Both the position numbers and the translations under genes were made by a program. This document shows positions 34,924-43,625 of a stretch of 64,000 nt of DNA, piece after piece. The stretch is taken from NCBI GenBank assembly GCA_963796225.1, contig CAWCLK010000019.1, positions 1-64,000 on the forward strand, written 5' to 3'. The notes under the pieces were generated by a model. It worked only from the letters and a program-made list of their open reading frames with translations, did not search any database and had not been told where the DNA came from. Numbering within the stretch: position 1 is the stretch's first letter; each line of letters begins with the position of its first letter. This DNA comes from CAWCLK01 sp963796225. GTDB taxonomy: Bacteria; Actinomycetota; Nitriliruptoria; Nitriliruptorales; Nitriliruptoraceae.

Positions 34924-35695
34924 CTACGCGAGGACGGACGACGGCGGCAGGTGCTCGAAGACGACGTTGTCGGCGTAGCGGCGCGCACGTGCGAGGTCGG
35001 CCGCCGATGCGACCGTCCAGGCCACGACCACCCCGCCGGACGCCCGGTAGGCCTGCACGGCGGGGTTGTCGATGCCCTCGGATCCCGTACGACACCGCCG
35101 CCGGCTGCACCATCCGGATCCAGCGCAACGACTGCAGGCTCCAGCGCAGCAGCGCCGGCATGGGGACGTGGGACAGGCTGCCGGCCGTCTGGGCACGCGG
35201 CACCTCGGGCTGGTGTCGGCGGAACCAGGCCAGCGACCGCGGGTTGAACGAGGCCACGCACACCGGTCCGGTGTGTGCGCCGAGCAGGGCGGCGACGGCC
35301 GGCTCGAGCAGCCCGGCGGACGGCGCGACGTTCTTGATCTCGACCATGACCGGGACGTCGACGAGCGCCGCCAGCGCGTCGGCCAGGCGCGGGACGCCGA
35401 GATCGGACCCGCCGAGCGACACGGCGCCGAGCTCGGCGGCCGTCAGGGAGGCGACGGGGCGTCGGCGGCCGCTGCCCATCAGCACCGTGGGGTCGTGGAC
35501 GACGACCGGCACCCCGTCGCGGGAGCGGTGGACGTCCAGCTCGACCCCCACCCCCGCCTGCGCGGCGGCGGCGAACGCCGCCAGCGAGTTCTCCGGCACA
35601 CCGTCGCCGTGCAGCCCGCGGTGGGCCAGCGGGACCTCCCGCAGCCAGTCCGGGGCGGCGGGCAGCAGCGGGACGCGGCGGGGACGCAGCCTCAT
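34924..35695 (-). CDS. glycerophosphodiester phosphodiesterase (frameshifted)
   Basis: GDPD enzymes cleave glycerophosphodiesters to glycerol-3-phosphate. Motifs seen are AHRGLHGDGVPENSLAAF (catalytic His and Glu/Asn), VELDVHRSRDGVPVVVHD (Asp/His) and VMVEIKN. An extra base near 35079-35087 shifts the frame before the conserved end VVVAWTVASAADLARARRYADNV; across it the protein has about 256 residues, the usual length. It starts two bases after hemB, so it belongs to that transcript. Confidence 0.82.
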
Positions 35696-35697
35696 GC

Positions 35698-36678
35698 TCA
35701 GTGCAGGGCGCGTGCGAGGTCCACCGCGGCGTAGGTCAGCACCTGCCCGGCCCCGGCGCGGCGGATCGACAGCACCGCCTCGGCCATGGCCCTGTCGCCG
35801 TCCAGCCAGCCCCGTTCGGCGGCGGCCCGGACCATCGCGTACTCGCCGGACACGTGGTAGGCGGCGATGGGCACGTCGAAGGTGGCGGCGCAGTCGGCGA
35901 TCACGTCGAGGTAGGGCAGCGCGGGCTTGACCATGACGACGTCGGCGCCCTCGTCGACGTCCAGCGCCACCTCGCGCAGGGCCTCGGTGCGGTTGGCGGG
36001 GTCCATCTGGTGGGTCGCCCGGTCCCCCGACGCCATGGTGGACTCGGCGGCCTCCCGGAAGGGGCCGTAGAACGCCGACGCGTACTTGGCGGCGTAGGCC
36101 ACGACGATCGTGTCGTCGAGACCGGCCGCGTCGAGACCGGTGCGGATGGCGGCGACCTGGCCGTCCATCATCCCCGACGGCGCCACGACGTCGCAGCCCG
36201 CCTGGGCGTAGACGACCGATTCACGCACGTAGCCCTCGACGGCGGCGTCGTTGCGGACGGTGCCGTCGGCGTCGAGCGGGCCGCAGTGGCCGTGGTCGGT
36301 GTACTCGCACGAGCACACGTCGGCCCACACGACGACCTCGTCGCCCAGCGCGTCGCGGATGGCCCGCGTCGTGCCCGGCACGGGCCCGTCGGGGTCCCAG
36401 CCCGACGACCCGGTCGCGTCCTTGTGCGCGGGGATGCCGAACAGGATGAACGACGACACCCCCACGTCGTGGGCGTCGCGCACCGCCTGCACGGCCGAGT
36501 CGCGGGTGTGCTGCAGCACTCCCGGCATCGACCCGATGGGGCCGGGCTCGTCGATGCCGTCCTTGACGAACAGCGGCAGCACCAGGTCGGCCGGGTGCAG
36601 GCGGGTCTCGGCGACCGCGCGCCGCAGCGCCGGGGTGCGCCGCAGCCGTCGGCCGCGGACGTCGGGGAAGCCAGCCAC
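35698..36678 (-). CDS. hemB: porphobilinogen synthase (5-aminolevulinate dehydratase)
   Basis: HemB condenses two 5-aminolevulinates to porphobilinogen. The 326-residue protein shows the zinc cysteine cluster CSCEYTDHGHC, the first Schiff-base lysine region AYAAKYASAFYGPF and the second VVMVKPALPYLD. The zinc-type cysteines suggest zinc rather than magnesium dependence. GGAG lies seven bases before the GTG start. It opens a unit with the GDPD gene, with a TAGCCT box upstream. Confidence 0.95.
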   Translation of the reverse strand: MAGFPDVRGRRLRRTPALRRAVAETRLHPADLVLPLFVKDGIDEPGPIGSMPGVLQHTRDSAVQAVRDAHDVGVSSFILFGIPAHKDATGSSGWDPDGPVPGTTRAIRDALGDEVVVWADVCSCEYTDHGHCGPLDADGTVRNDAAVEGYVRESVVYAQAGCDVVAPSGMMDGQVAAIRTGLDAAGLDDTIVVAYAAKYASAFYGPFREAAESTMASGDRATHQMDPANRTEALREVALDVDEGADVVMVKPALPYLDVIADCAATFDVPIAAYHVSGEYAMVRAAAERGWLDGDRAMAEAVLSIRRAGAGQVLTYAAVDLARALH

Positions 36679-36709
36679 GGGAGGACTCCGGGGGACGAGG
36701 ACACCGCCG

Positions 36710-36715
36710 AGGCTA
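36710..36715 (-). promoter_or_regulatory. candidate -10 box TAGCCT for hemB
   Basis: TAGCCT lies 32 bases before the hemB start in the short gap after the YihY gene, in the expected orientation. Confidence 0.45.
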
Positions 36716-36732
36716 ACGGTCCCCGGTCGCGT

Positions 36733-37960
36733 TCAGTCCTGGTCCCAGGGGCGCAGCACGCCGACGAGGCCGGCGACCGCCCCGACGGCCAGCGCGAACC
36801 CGAGGGCCTGGCGCGCCTGGCCGCCCCGTGGGGGCTCCGGCATGGCCGCCAGCCGGGTCCGCGTGTCCTCGGACGCCGCGGGGGCGAGCCGGGCCGGCGA
36901 CGCGGTGTCGGCGGAGCGCGGCGGGCGCTGATGGGGACGCTCGCGGTGGGTCTCGGCCGGCGTGTGCGCGCCGAACAGCGGCTCGCCCGGTCCGACGGGG
37001 AGCGCGACGCCGGCGGCGGCGACGGCCGCGGCGGCGTCGTCCTCGGGGCGGGAGGCGACCCCGCCCTCCTCGGACGACTCGGTGGGGTCGGACGGGTTCG
37101 GGGCGCGGACGGCCGACAGCTCGGCGCCGTAGACGAACAGCCGACCGGCGAGGTAGAGCAGCAGCATCAGCCCGATCACGCCGCCCAGCGCCCCGTACAG
37201 CTCGCTGGCCTTGCTGACCTGCGACGACACGTAGGTGGCACCGACCAGCTTCAGCGTCGTCCACCCCGCCCCGGCCAGCAGCGCACCCGGCACCAGCGTG
37301 GACATCGGCGGGCCCTTGCGCGTCCCGAACACCCGGTAGGCCGCGAGGAACAGCCCGGCGTCGAGCACGAACGTCCCGAGGGTGGTCAGGATCGGGGCCA
37401 GCACGTCCATCGCCCCGAACAGCCGGATGCTGGACACCACGCCGATGGCCGAGCCGGCGGCGGCGCCGGCCAGGGCCAGCAGCCCGAGCACCACCAACGA
37501 GAGCACCTGGCGGACCTTCTGCTTGATGCCGACCATCTCCGACCGGTCCACGCGGAAGATCACCAGCGTGGCGGTCTGCGCGGCGTTGACCACGCGCAGC
37601 CCGGAGAGCAGCAGCAGCACCAGCCCGATGCCCCCGGCGGCACCGCGGTTGTCGATGATGGACTGCAGGGCACTGCCGACGCCGGTGGCCTGCCCCTCGC
37701 CGCCGGACAGCGCGGCGGAGAAGCCCGGGGATCGCGTCCTGGATGTTCTGGGCGACCCGGGTGACCTGCGCACCCGAGGCGTCGGCGAGGACGTACCCGG
37801 TGACCGCCAGGGCCAGCAGGATCAGCGGGAACAGGCTGAGGAAGCCGAAGAAGCCGATGGCGCCGGCGAACTGGTCCCCGGCGTCCTCCTGGTAGCGGTC
37901 CTGCATGCGCAGCGCGGTGCCGACGACGGGGACGTCGTACAGCTTGTCCTTGAAGGCCAT
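36733..37960 (-). CDS. YihY/BrkB-family membrane protein (frameshifted)
   Basis: The N-terminus reads DQFAGAIGFFGFLSLFPLILLALAVTGYVL, the BrkB/YihY start. After an extra base at about 37724-37730 the family continues with helices through ELYGALGGVIGLMLLLYLAGRLFVYGAEL, then a long hydrophilic tail and a last helix. About 409 residues in total. The family includes transporter-like proteins of uncertain role; older RNase BN claims are not supported. An alternative ATG lies at 37975. Confidence 0.8.
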
Positions 37961-37999
37961 GGCCCCACTGCGCATCGTGGTCAGGTCACCAGCGGTTCG

Positions 38000-38005
38000 A
38001 GGCTA
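38000..38005 (-). promoter_or_regulatory. candidate -10 box TAGCCT for the yihY gene
   Basis: TAGCCT lies 40 bases before the ATG at 37960, in the 71-base gap after hemD, in the correct orientation. Confidence 0.4.
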
Positions 38006-38031
38006 GTGGGGGCCCGTCGCACGTTCGACGG

Positions 38032-39216
38032 TCACCGTCCGAGGGCCCGTCCCTCTGCCGCCAGGGCCTCGACCAGGCCCGGCAGCGTGTGGGGGTCGGC
38101 CTCGCGGGCCACCGGCACGTCCAGCTCCCGGGCGGTGGCCGACGTCACCGGGCCGATCGACACCACGCGCCCCGACCACTCCTCCTCGCCGACCATGGCC
38201 ACGAAGTTGCGGACCGTCGAGGAGGACGCGAAGGCCAGCAGGTCGATCCGCCCCGCGGCCAGGTCGGCCATCACGCCGTCCGGGAACCGGGGCGGGCGGG
38301 CGGTCCGGTAGGCGGCGACCTCGACCGGCTGGTAGCCGCGCTCGCGCAGGCCGTCGGCGAGCATGGCGGTGGCGATGTCGGCGCGGGGCAGCAGCACGTG
38401 GCCGCTGCCGTCGGGGAAGGCGTCGGCCAGGCCCTCGGTGGTGGACACCTCGGGCACCAGGTCGGCGGTGACGTGCAGCAGGTCGTGCAGTCGGGCGGCG
38501 GTGCCGGGCCCCACGCAGGCGACCGTCGGGACCCGGGCGAGCACGCGTGCGTCGTACCCGGCGGCGTCGATGGCCGCGGCGAACGCGTCCACCCCGTTCG
38601 GCGAGGTGAGGCACACGGCGGTGAACCGGCCGTCGGCGACGTCGTCGACCGCGTCGGCGAGGTGGTCGGTGTCGCCCGGCTCGATGGCGATGGTGGGGGC
38701 CTCGACCGGCGTCCCGCCGAGGGACCGCACGTGCATGGACAGTCCCGAGGCCTGGGCACGCGTGCGCGGCACGAGGACGGTGAGGCCCCGCAGCGGCAGC
38801 CGGTCGCGCCATGCGGTGAGCACGGTGGGCAGGCCGGGGCGGGGCGTGACCGGCGGCTCGACCTCGAAGGGGATGCCGGCGCGGTCGAGCTGGGCGAGCT
38901 CGTCGACCAGGCCCGGGGTGGCCTCGACCGGCTGGTGGCGGACCAGGCGGACCACGACGTAGTCGCCGGGGTCCAGCGCCCGGCCGACCGGCGCCGGCTG
39001 GTGGGTCGCCCCGCCCGCCAGGCGGCACACCGGGTCGTCGGCGGGCAGGTCCGTCAGCAGCACGTCGGCGCTGGCCAGCAGCACGGCAGCCCGTACCGAG
39101 ACCGCCCCGACGTCGTCGGGCACGCCGACCACGTAGACGCGCCCCGGCTCGCCGGGGGCGCCACCGAGTCCGGCCAGGTCACGTGCGAGCTGGTCCCCCT
39201 CGACCGCCTCGCTCAT
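38032..39216 (-). CDS. hemD: uroporphyrinogen-III synthase with degenerate SUMT-like N-terminus
   Basis: Residues from about 140 to 394 are a HemD fold (LTVLVPRTRAQASGLSMHV, CLTSPNGVDAF, FASSSTVRNF, SIGPVTSATA), which cyclises hydroxymethylbilane. Residues 25-60 (VYVVGVPDDVGAVSVRAAVLLASADVLL) recall the start of SAM uroporphyrinogen methyltransferase (VYLVGAGPGDPGLLTVRG), but the GAGPGD loop is lost and most of that enzyme is missing. In many actinobacteria HemD is fused to a complete SUMT, so this looks like a shrunken remnant. The ATG overlaps the hemC stop. Confidence 0.9.
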   Translation of the reverse strand: MSEAVEGDQLARDLAGLGGAPGEPGRVYVVGVPDDVGAVSVRAAVLLASADVLLTDLPADDPVCRLAGGATHQPAPVGRALDPGDYVVVRLVRHQPVEATPGLVDELAQLDRAGIPFEVEPPVTPRPGLPTVLTAWRDRLPLRGLTVLVPRTRAQASGLSMHVRSLGGTPVEAPTIAIEPGDTDHLADAVDDVADGRFTAVCLTSPNGVDAFAAAIDAAGYDARVLARVPTVACVGPGTAARLHDLLHVTADLVPEVSTTEGLADAFPDGSGHVLLPRADIATAMLADGLRERGYQPVEVAAYRTARPPRFPDGVMADLAAGRIDLLAFASSSTVRNFVAMVGEEEWSGRVVSIGPVTSATARELDVPVAREADPHTLPGLVEALAAEGRALGR

Positions 39217-40181
39217 CGCGCCGCCCCGCCACCGGGGTCGTCGGGGTCGTGACGGGGTTCGAGCACGTCACCGACGGCCTCGCGCAGCGTCGCCGCGAGC
39301 GTCTGGCCCAGCATCTCGGGTTCGGTCATGGCGGCCTGGTGGCTGGCCCGCTCGAGCCGCGTCCCCGTGGGGTCGGACAGCATCCCGAGCAGCTCGAGCC
39401 GGTCCTGGCCGTCGGGGCCCGGCACGACGTGGGCGTGCGCCCCGATCGGTGACGTGCACCCGCCGCCGAGCCCGATCAGCAGCCACCGCTCCGCGGTCAC
39501 GCACAGCTTGGTCTCGCGGTGGTCGAGCTGGGTCAGCGCCTCGATCGTGTCGTCGTCGTCCTCGCGGCACTCGATGCCGAGCACGCCCTGGGCGGGGGCG
39601 TGCAGGACCTCGCCGTGCTCGAGCGGCACCGCCCCGAGGCCCTGCATGTCCGGGCCGAGGCGCAGCAGGCCGGCGAGCGCCAGCACGACGCCGTCGAGGT
39701 CGCCGTCCCGCACCTTGCCCATGCGGGTGACGATGTTGCCCCGCAGTGGCTGCAGCAGGATGTCGCGACGGACCTTGGCGATCTGCGACCGGCGGCGCGC
39801 CGACGACGTGCCGATGGTGACGGGGCGCGTCCGGGGCAGCGTGGCCAGCCGGTGCCCCTCGCGGGTGATCAGCACGTCGCGCGGGTCGACCCGGCGGGGC
39901 ACGCAGGGGATGGTCAGGCCCGGCATCGCCTCGGTCGGCAGGTCCTTGTAGCTGTGCACCACGAAGTGGCAGTCGCCGGACAGCACCGATTCGCGGGTGC
40001 GGTCGATGAACAGCCCCTTGGAGTCGAAGGCCTCGATGGCCCGTTCGGGGTGCTCGTCGCCCGTGGTGGCCATGGGGACCAGCTCGCAGGGGCGGTCCGT
40101 CAGCTGGGTGAGGGCGTCGGCGACGGTGCGGGCCTGGGCCTGGGCCAGGCCGGAGCGGCGGGTGGCGATGCGCCAGGTCAT
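39213..40181 (-). CDS. hemC: hydroxymethylbilane synthase
   Basis: HemC polymerises four porphobilinogens. The 322-residue protein has the start IATRRSGLAQAQA, the substrate-binding VVHSYKDLPTE, GTSSARRRSQI, and the dipyrromethane cofactor cysteine in GLGGGCTSPIGAHA. It lies 46 bases after hemA and overlaps hemD by four bases. Confidence 0.95.
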   Translation of the reverse strand: MTWRIATRRSGLAQAQARTVADALTQLTDRPCELVPMATTGDEHPERAIEAFDSKGLFIDRTRESVLSGDCHFVVHSYKDLPTEAMPGLTIPCVPRRVDPRDVLITREGHRLATLPRTRPVTIGTSSARRRSQIAKVRRDILLQPLRGNIVTRMGKVRDGDLDGVVLALAGLLRLGPDMQGLGAVPLEHGEVLHAPAQGVLGIECREDDDDTIEALTQLDHRETKLCVTAERWLLIGLGGGCTSPIGAHAHVVPGPDGQDRLELLGMLSDPTGTRLERASHQAAMTEPEMLGQTLAATLREAVGDVLEPRHDPDDPGGGAAR

Positions 40182-40227
40182 CGAGTCTCCACGAAGGTCG
40201 GGCGGCGGGCGGGTCCGGGGGGTCGGA

Positions 40228-41484
40228 TCAGTCGTCGTCCAGGTCGAACAGCTCGCGGAGCACCTCGGCGGCCACGTCGGCCCCGCCGGCGTCGGCCAGC
40301 TCCTTGAGCCGGATGGTGGGCTCGTGGAGGAACGTGTTGACCATGCCGCGGGTGAGGGCCTCGACGGCCTCGCGCTGGTCGTCGTCCAGCGTGGCCAGTC
40401 GGCGCTGCAGCCGTGCGAGCTCGCCGCTGCGCACGGACTCGGCCCGGGCCCGCAGCGCACGGATGGTGGGTTCGACCTCGATGGCCGACATCCAGGCGGA
40501 GAACCGGGCGGCCTCGTCGGCCACGATCTCGCGGGCGCGGTCGACCGCTTCGCCGGTGCCGCGGCGCTGGGCCAGCTGCCGTACGTCGGCGATGCCCGCG
40601 ACGGTCACCCCCGGCAGCTCGCCGCAGGCCGGGTCGACGTTGTGGGGCATGGCCAGGTCGAGCAGCACCAGCGGGCGGGTGGCACGGTCGCCGCCGCCCC
40701 GCACCATCTCCACCGTGATGACGGGTTCGGGGGCGCCGGTGGTGCACACCACGACCTCGGCCGCGGCGATGCCCGACGCGAGGTCGTCGACGACGGTGCC
40801 GTCGACCCGGTCGGCCAGGCGGTCGGCCTTGTCGGCGGACCGGTTCCAGACCTGCACGTCCCGCGCGGAGGACGACAGGCGCGAGGCCGACAGCGCCCCG
40901 ATCTTGCCGGCCCCCACGATCAGCGCGCTGCGACCGTCGAGCTGCCCGCCGAGCTGCTCGGCGACCAGGTCCAACCCGACGTCCACCATCGACGACGCGC
41001 CGGAGGAGATGGCGGTCTCGCGACGCACGCGCCGACCGACGCGCACGGCCTGCCGGAACAGCCGTTGCAGCATGCGGCGGGCGGTGCCCTCCTCCCGGGC
41101 CTGTTCCATGGCCTGCTTGACCTGGACGGCGATCTGGCGTTCCCCGACGACCATCGACTCGATGCCGGCGGCCACCGCGAACAGGTGGGCGGCGGCGGTC
41201 TCGTCGAAGTGGACCTCGCAGGCCTCGTGGAACGCCTCGCGCAGGTCGTCGCCGGCGCGGTCGGCCATCCACTCGGTCACCTCGTCCAGCCCCGGGTGGA
41301 AGCGGGACACGTGGACGTAGACCTCGAGCCGGTTGCAGGTGGAGACGATCGCGGCCTCGAGGACGTGCTCGAGCGTGAGCAGGTCCGTGAGGGTCTTGCG
41401 GTGCTCGTCCGCGGGCACGGCCAGCCGTTCGAGCAGCGCCAGGTCGGCGCTGTGGTGGCTGATGCCCAGCACGAGGACGGACAT
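40228..41484 (-). CDS. hemA: glutamyl-tRNA reductase
   Basis: HemA reduces glutamyl-tRNA to glutamate-1-semialdehyde, the controlled entry to haem synthesis. The 418-residue protein shows the catalytic cysteine motif AAIVSTCNRLEVYVHV, GESMVVGERQI-like sequence, the NADPH Rossmann motif VGAGKIG and a C-terminal dimerisation domain. It follows rex with a 140-base gap that has its own TAGACT box, so it may be transcribed both with rex and alone, as in the rex-hemACD unit of Streptomyces. Confidence 0.95.
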   Translation of the reverse strand: MSVLVLGISHHSADLALLERLAVPADEHRKTLTDLLTLEHVLEAAIVSTCNRLEVYVHVSRFHPGLDEVTEWMADRAGDDLREAFHEACEVHFDETAAAHLFAVAAGIESMVVGERQIAVQVKQAMEQAREEGTARRMLQRLFRQAVRVGRRVRRETAISSGASSMVDVGLDLVAEQLGGQLDGRSALIVGAGKIGALSASRLSSSARDVQVWNRSADKADRLADRVDGTVVDDLASGIAAAEVVVCTTGAPEPVITVEMVRGGGDRATRPLVLLDLAMPHNVDPACGELPGVTVAGIADVRQLAQRRGTGEAVDRAREIVADEAARFSAWMSAIEVEPTIRALRARAESVRSGELARLQRRLATLDDDQREAVEALTRGMVNTFLHEPTIRLKELADAGGADVAAEVLRELFDLDDD

Positions 41485-41601
41485 GGACCCTCTTCGGGCG
41501 TCGGGGGTGGGCAGACGGTCGCGGGGCGTCCGGCCAGCTGCGGCAGCGAGGGAGCCAGCGCACGACGCGACGGGCGGCGCGAGGAGGCCGATCGCCTCCC
41601 G

Positions 41602-41607
41602 AGTCTA
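41602..41607 (-). promoter_or_regulatory. candidate -10 box TAGACT for hemA
   Basis: TAGACT lies in the 140-base rex-hemA gap, about 118 bases before hemA. Just downstream GGAGGC, five bases, GCCTCC can form a short hairpin in the leader. Confidence 0.4.
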
Positions 41608-41624
41608 CCCACCGGTACGTGGGC

Positions 41625-42314
41625 TCAGGTCGCCGAGGCCGCCTCGGGTCCGGGATCCGCGGCGGCGAGCTGCTCGTAGAAGGACAGGATCTGCAGCTCG
41701 GTGGACAGGTCCACGTTGCGCACCGACACGTGGTCGGGGCAGTCCAGGTGCACGGGCGCGAAGTTCAGCACGCCGGTGATCCCGGCCGCGACCAGGCGTT
41801 CGACGACCTCCTGGGCGTGCGAGGCGGGAGTGGCCAGGACCGCGATCGACACGGCCCGCTCGGCGACGATCTGCTCGAGCTGCTCGCTCGACTCGATGGT
41901 GCGGCCACCGAGGCTGGTGCCGTGCTTGGCCGGGTCGGCGTCCAGGAGCCCGACGATGCGGAAGCCGCGCCGATCGAACCCGCCGTAGGCCGCCAGGGCC
42001 CGGCCGAGGTTGCCGATCCCGACGATGACCACGGCGCGGTCCTGCGACAGGCCCAGGACGTCCGAGACCTCCTGGATCAGCTCGTTGACCCGGTAGCCCA
42101 CGCCGCGGGTGCCGAAGGCCCCGAGGTGGGACAGGTCCTTGCGCACGATCGCGGAGTTGACCCCCGACGCGCGGGCGAGCCCGCCCGACGAGATCGTGTC
42201 GGTGCCATGGTCGGAGGCGGTGACCAGCGCCTGCAGGTACAGCGGCAGGCGGGCGACCGTGGCCTCGGGAATGCGGCGGTGGCGCACGATGGTGGTGACC
42301 CCTCGTGTGAGCAT
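41625..42314 (-). CDS. rex: redox-sensing transcriptional repressor Rex
   Basis: Rex senses the NADH/NAD ratio and represses respiratory genes when NADH is low. The 229-residue protein has the N-terminal winged helix (IPEATVARLPLYLQAL ... SGVNSAIVRKDLSHLGAFGTRGVGY) and a Rossmann domain with VGIGNLGRALA, followed by IVGLLDADP. The rex-hemA-hemC-hemD order equals that of Streptomyces coelicolor, where the operon is Rex-controlled. I find no good Rex box directly before rex here, but one lies at 164-181. Confidence 0.93.
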   Translation of the reverse strand: MLTRGVTTIVRHRRIPEATVARLPLYLQALVTASDHGTDTISSGGLARASGVNSAIVRKDLSHLGAFGTRGVGYRVNELIQEVSDVLGLSQDRAVVIVGIGNLGRALAAYGGFDRRGFRIVGLLDADPAKHGTSLGGRTIESSEQLEQIVAERAVSIAVLATPASHAQEVVERLVAAGITGVLNFAPVHLDCPDHVSVRNVDLSTELQILSFYEQLAAADPGPEAASAT

Positions 42315-42361
42315 CGTCCGGTCAGGGAGCGGGGGCGTCCCATCGCCCCACCGAGAGGGGG

Positions 42362-42367
42362 AGTCTA
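42362..42367 (-). promoter_or_regulatory. candidate -10 box TAGACT for rex
   Basis: TAGACT lies 48 bases before the rex ATG, overlapping the stop of the upstream kinase-like gene by a few bases. Confidence 0.4.
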
Positions 42368-43264
42368 CGAGTCGCGGCCGTCGTCCCCGAACCGCGCGAG
42401 GTGGGCGGGGACCGCGGCGAACCGGAAGCCGTGTGCGGACTCCCACGCCTGCAGCGTCGGCGCGGCCACGCCGGCGACGAGGTCGGCGGCCGTGCCACGA
42501 CCGTCGACCGCGTCGTCGCCCTCGCCGGCGAGCACCGCGTCGAGCAGGTGCTCGCCGGCGCGGATCGCGGCACTGACCCGGTCGTGCCCGTCCACGACGA
42601 CGAACCAGGGACGGTGGTAGGCGACCACGGGCAGGACCCCCGCGGGCGGCGTGGCCACCTCGTCCGGTGCCGGCGCGGTCGGCAGCAGGCGGCGGGGGCT
42701 GAGGCAGAGGCGGGGCGGGTCGCTGGGCGGGGCCGTCAGCACGCCCCGCACCCGCGAGGCGATCTCGTCGACGGTGGCCTCGGAGGTGTCGACCACGAGG
42801 TCGTAGTTGCGCAGCCGATCGATGTCGACGCCGTACTTGTCGTGGAAGCGACGTTGCTCGCTGGCGTGGCGGTCCTCGGCCTGCGCGGTGGCCTCCTCGA
42901 CCGAGGCGTAGCGCTCGACGTCGGTCGGCGAGCGGCCCAGCATGCGGGCCGCGCCGACGGCGGGATCGACCACGAGGTGGACCTTCAGCGCCTCCGGCAC
43001 GAAGTGCCAGGCCATGCGGGAATCGAGGACGAGCTGGTCGGCCGCGGCGGCGCGGCGCACGAGCTCGCCGTCGATGCGCCGGTCGATCTCGTCGTCGTCC
43101 TCGGCGGCCAGGTTGGTCTCGAGCGCCGACTCGCCCCGCGAGGCCGCGATCTGGCGGTGGATCGCACCGGTGGAGAGCACGTCGGCGCCGAGCACCGCCG
43201 ACAGCGCCCCGGCGACGGCGCTCTTGCCGCTGCCGAGCTCGCCGCTGATCGCGATGTGACGCAT
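42365..43264 (-). CDS. cytidylate-kinase-like protein with ParB/Srx-like C-terminus
   Basis: Residues 1-180 form a P-loop kinase of the cytidylate-kinase-like clan: ISGELGSGKSAVAGAL (Walker A), LVLDSRMAWHF, and the lid-like HASEQRRFHDKYGVDIDRLRNYDLVVDTS. Residues 200-299 contain WFVVVDGHDRVSAAIRAGE, the pattern of ParB/sulfiredoxin-like domains (DGHHR). The combination is unusual. Substrate and role are unknown; a housekeeping CMP kinase would lack the C-terminal domain. Confidence 0.75.
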   Translation of the reverse strand: MRHIAISGELGSGKSAVAGALSAVLGADVLSTGAIHRQIAASRGESALETNLAAEDDDEIDRRIDGELVRRAAAADQLVLDSRMAWHFVPEALKVHLVVDPAVGAARMLGRSPTDVERYASVEEATAQAEDRHASEQRRFHDKYGVDIDRLRNYDLVVDTSEATVDEIASRVRGVLTAPPSDPPRLCLSPRRLLPTAPAPDEVATPPAGVLPVVAYHRPWFVVVDGHDRVSAAIRAGEHLLDAVLAGEGDDAVDGRGTAADLVAGVAAPTLQAWESAHGFRFAAVPAHLARFGDDGRDS

Positions 43265-43331
43265 GGGGTGTTCGACCTTCGCCTCGTCGGTCCCGCGGGC
43301 GCACGCCGAGGGGTGGCGCGCCCGCGGGAGG

Positions 43332-43625
43332 CTACCGACGCCCCGGTGGGGCCCCGCCCCGCCGCGCTGCTCGCCGGGCCGCCCGCACGGCGGCGCGGAT
43401 GGTGCCCGGGGCGACCTGCACCTCGGCGACCTCGACGCCGTCGACGGCGATCACGGGCACGCGCACGTGGTAGCGACGCTGCAGCTCGGGGTCGGCGTCG
43501 ACGTCGACCAGCTCGACGTCGGCCCGCCCCGCCTCCGCCACGACCTGGCGTTCGGCGGCCTCGCACAGCCCGCAGCCCTGGCGGGTGTAGACGACCACGC
43601 GGGGCCGGTGGCCGCGCCCGATCAT
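43332..43625 (-). CDS. glutaredoxin-like protein
   Basis: The 97-residue protein has the thioredoxin-fold start VVVYTRQGCGLCEAAE with a CxxC active site, VRVPVIAVDG (cis-Pro) and a basic C-terminal tail. It matches the short glutaredoxin family found next to hemA in mycobacteria (Rv0508). Its ATG overlaps the stop of the membrane-protein gene. Confidence 0.85.
   Translation of the reverse strand: MIGRGHRPRVVVYTRQGCGLCEAAERQVVAEAGRADVELVDVDADPELQRRYHVRVPVIAVDGVEVAEVQVAPGTIRAAVRAARRAARRGGAPPGRR

Noticed and set aside
42315..42361. Rex operator directly upstream of rex
   Set aside because: No GTGAA-N4-TTCAC-like pair is present in this leader, so autoregulation cannot be claimed from the sequence.
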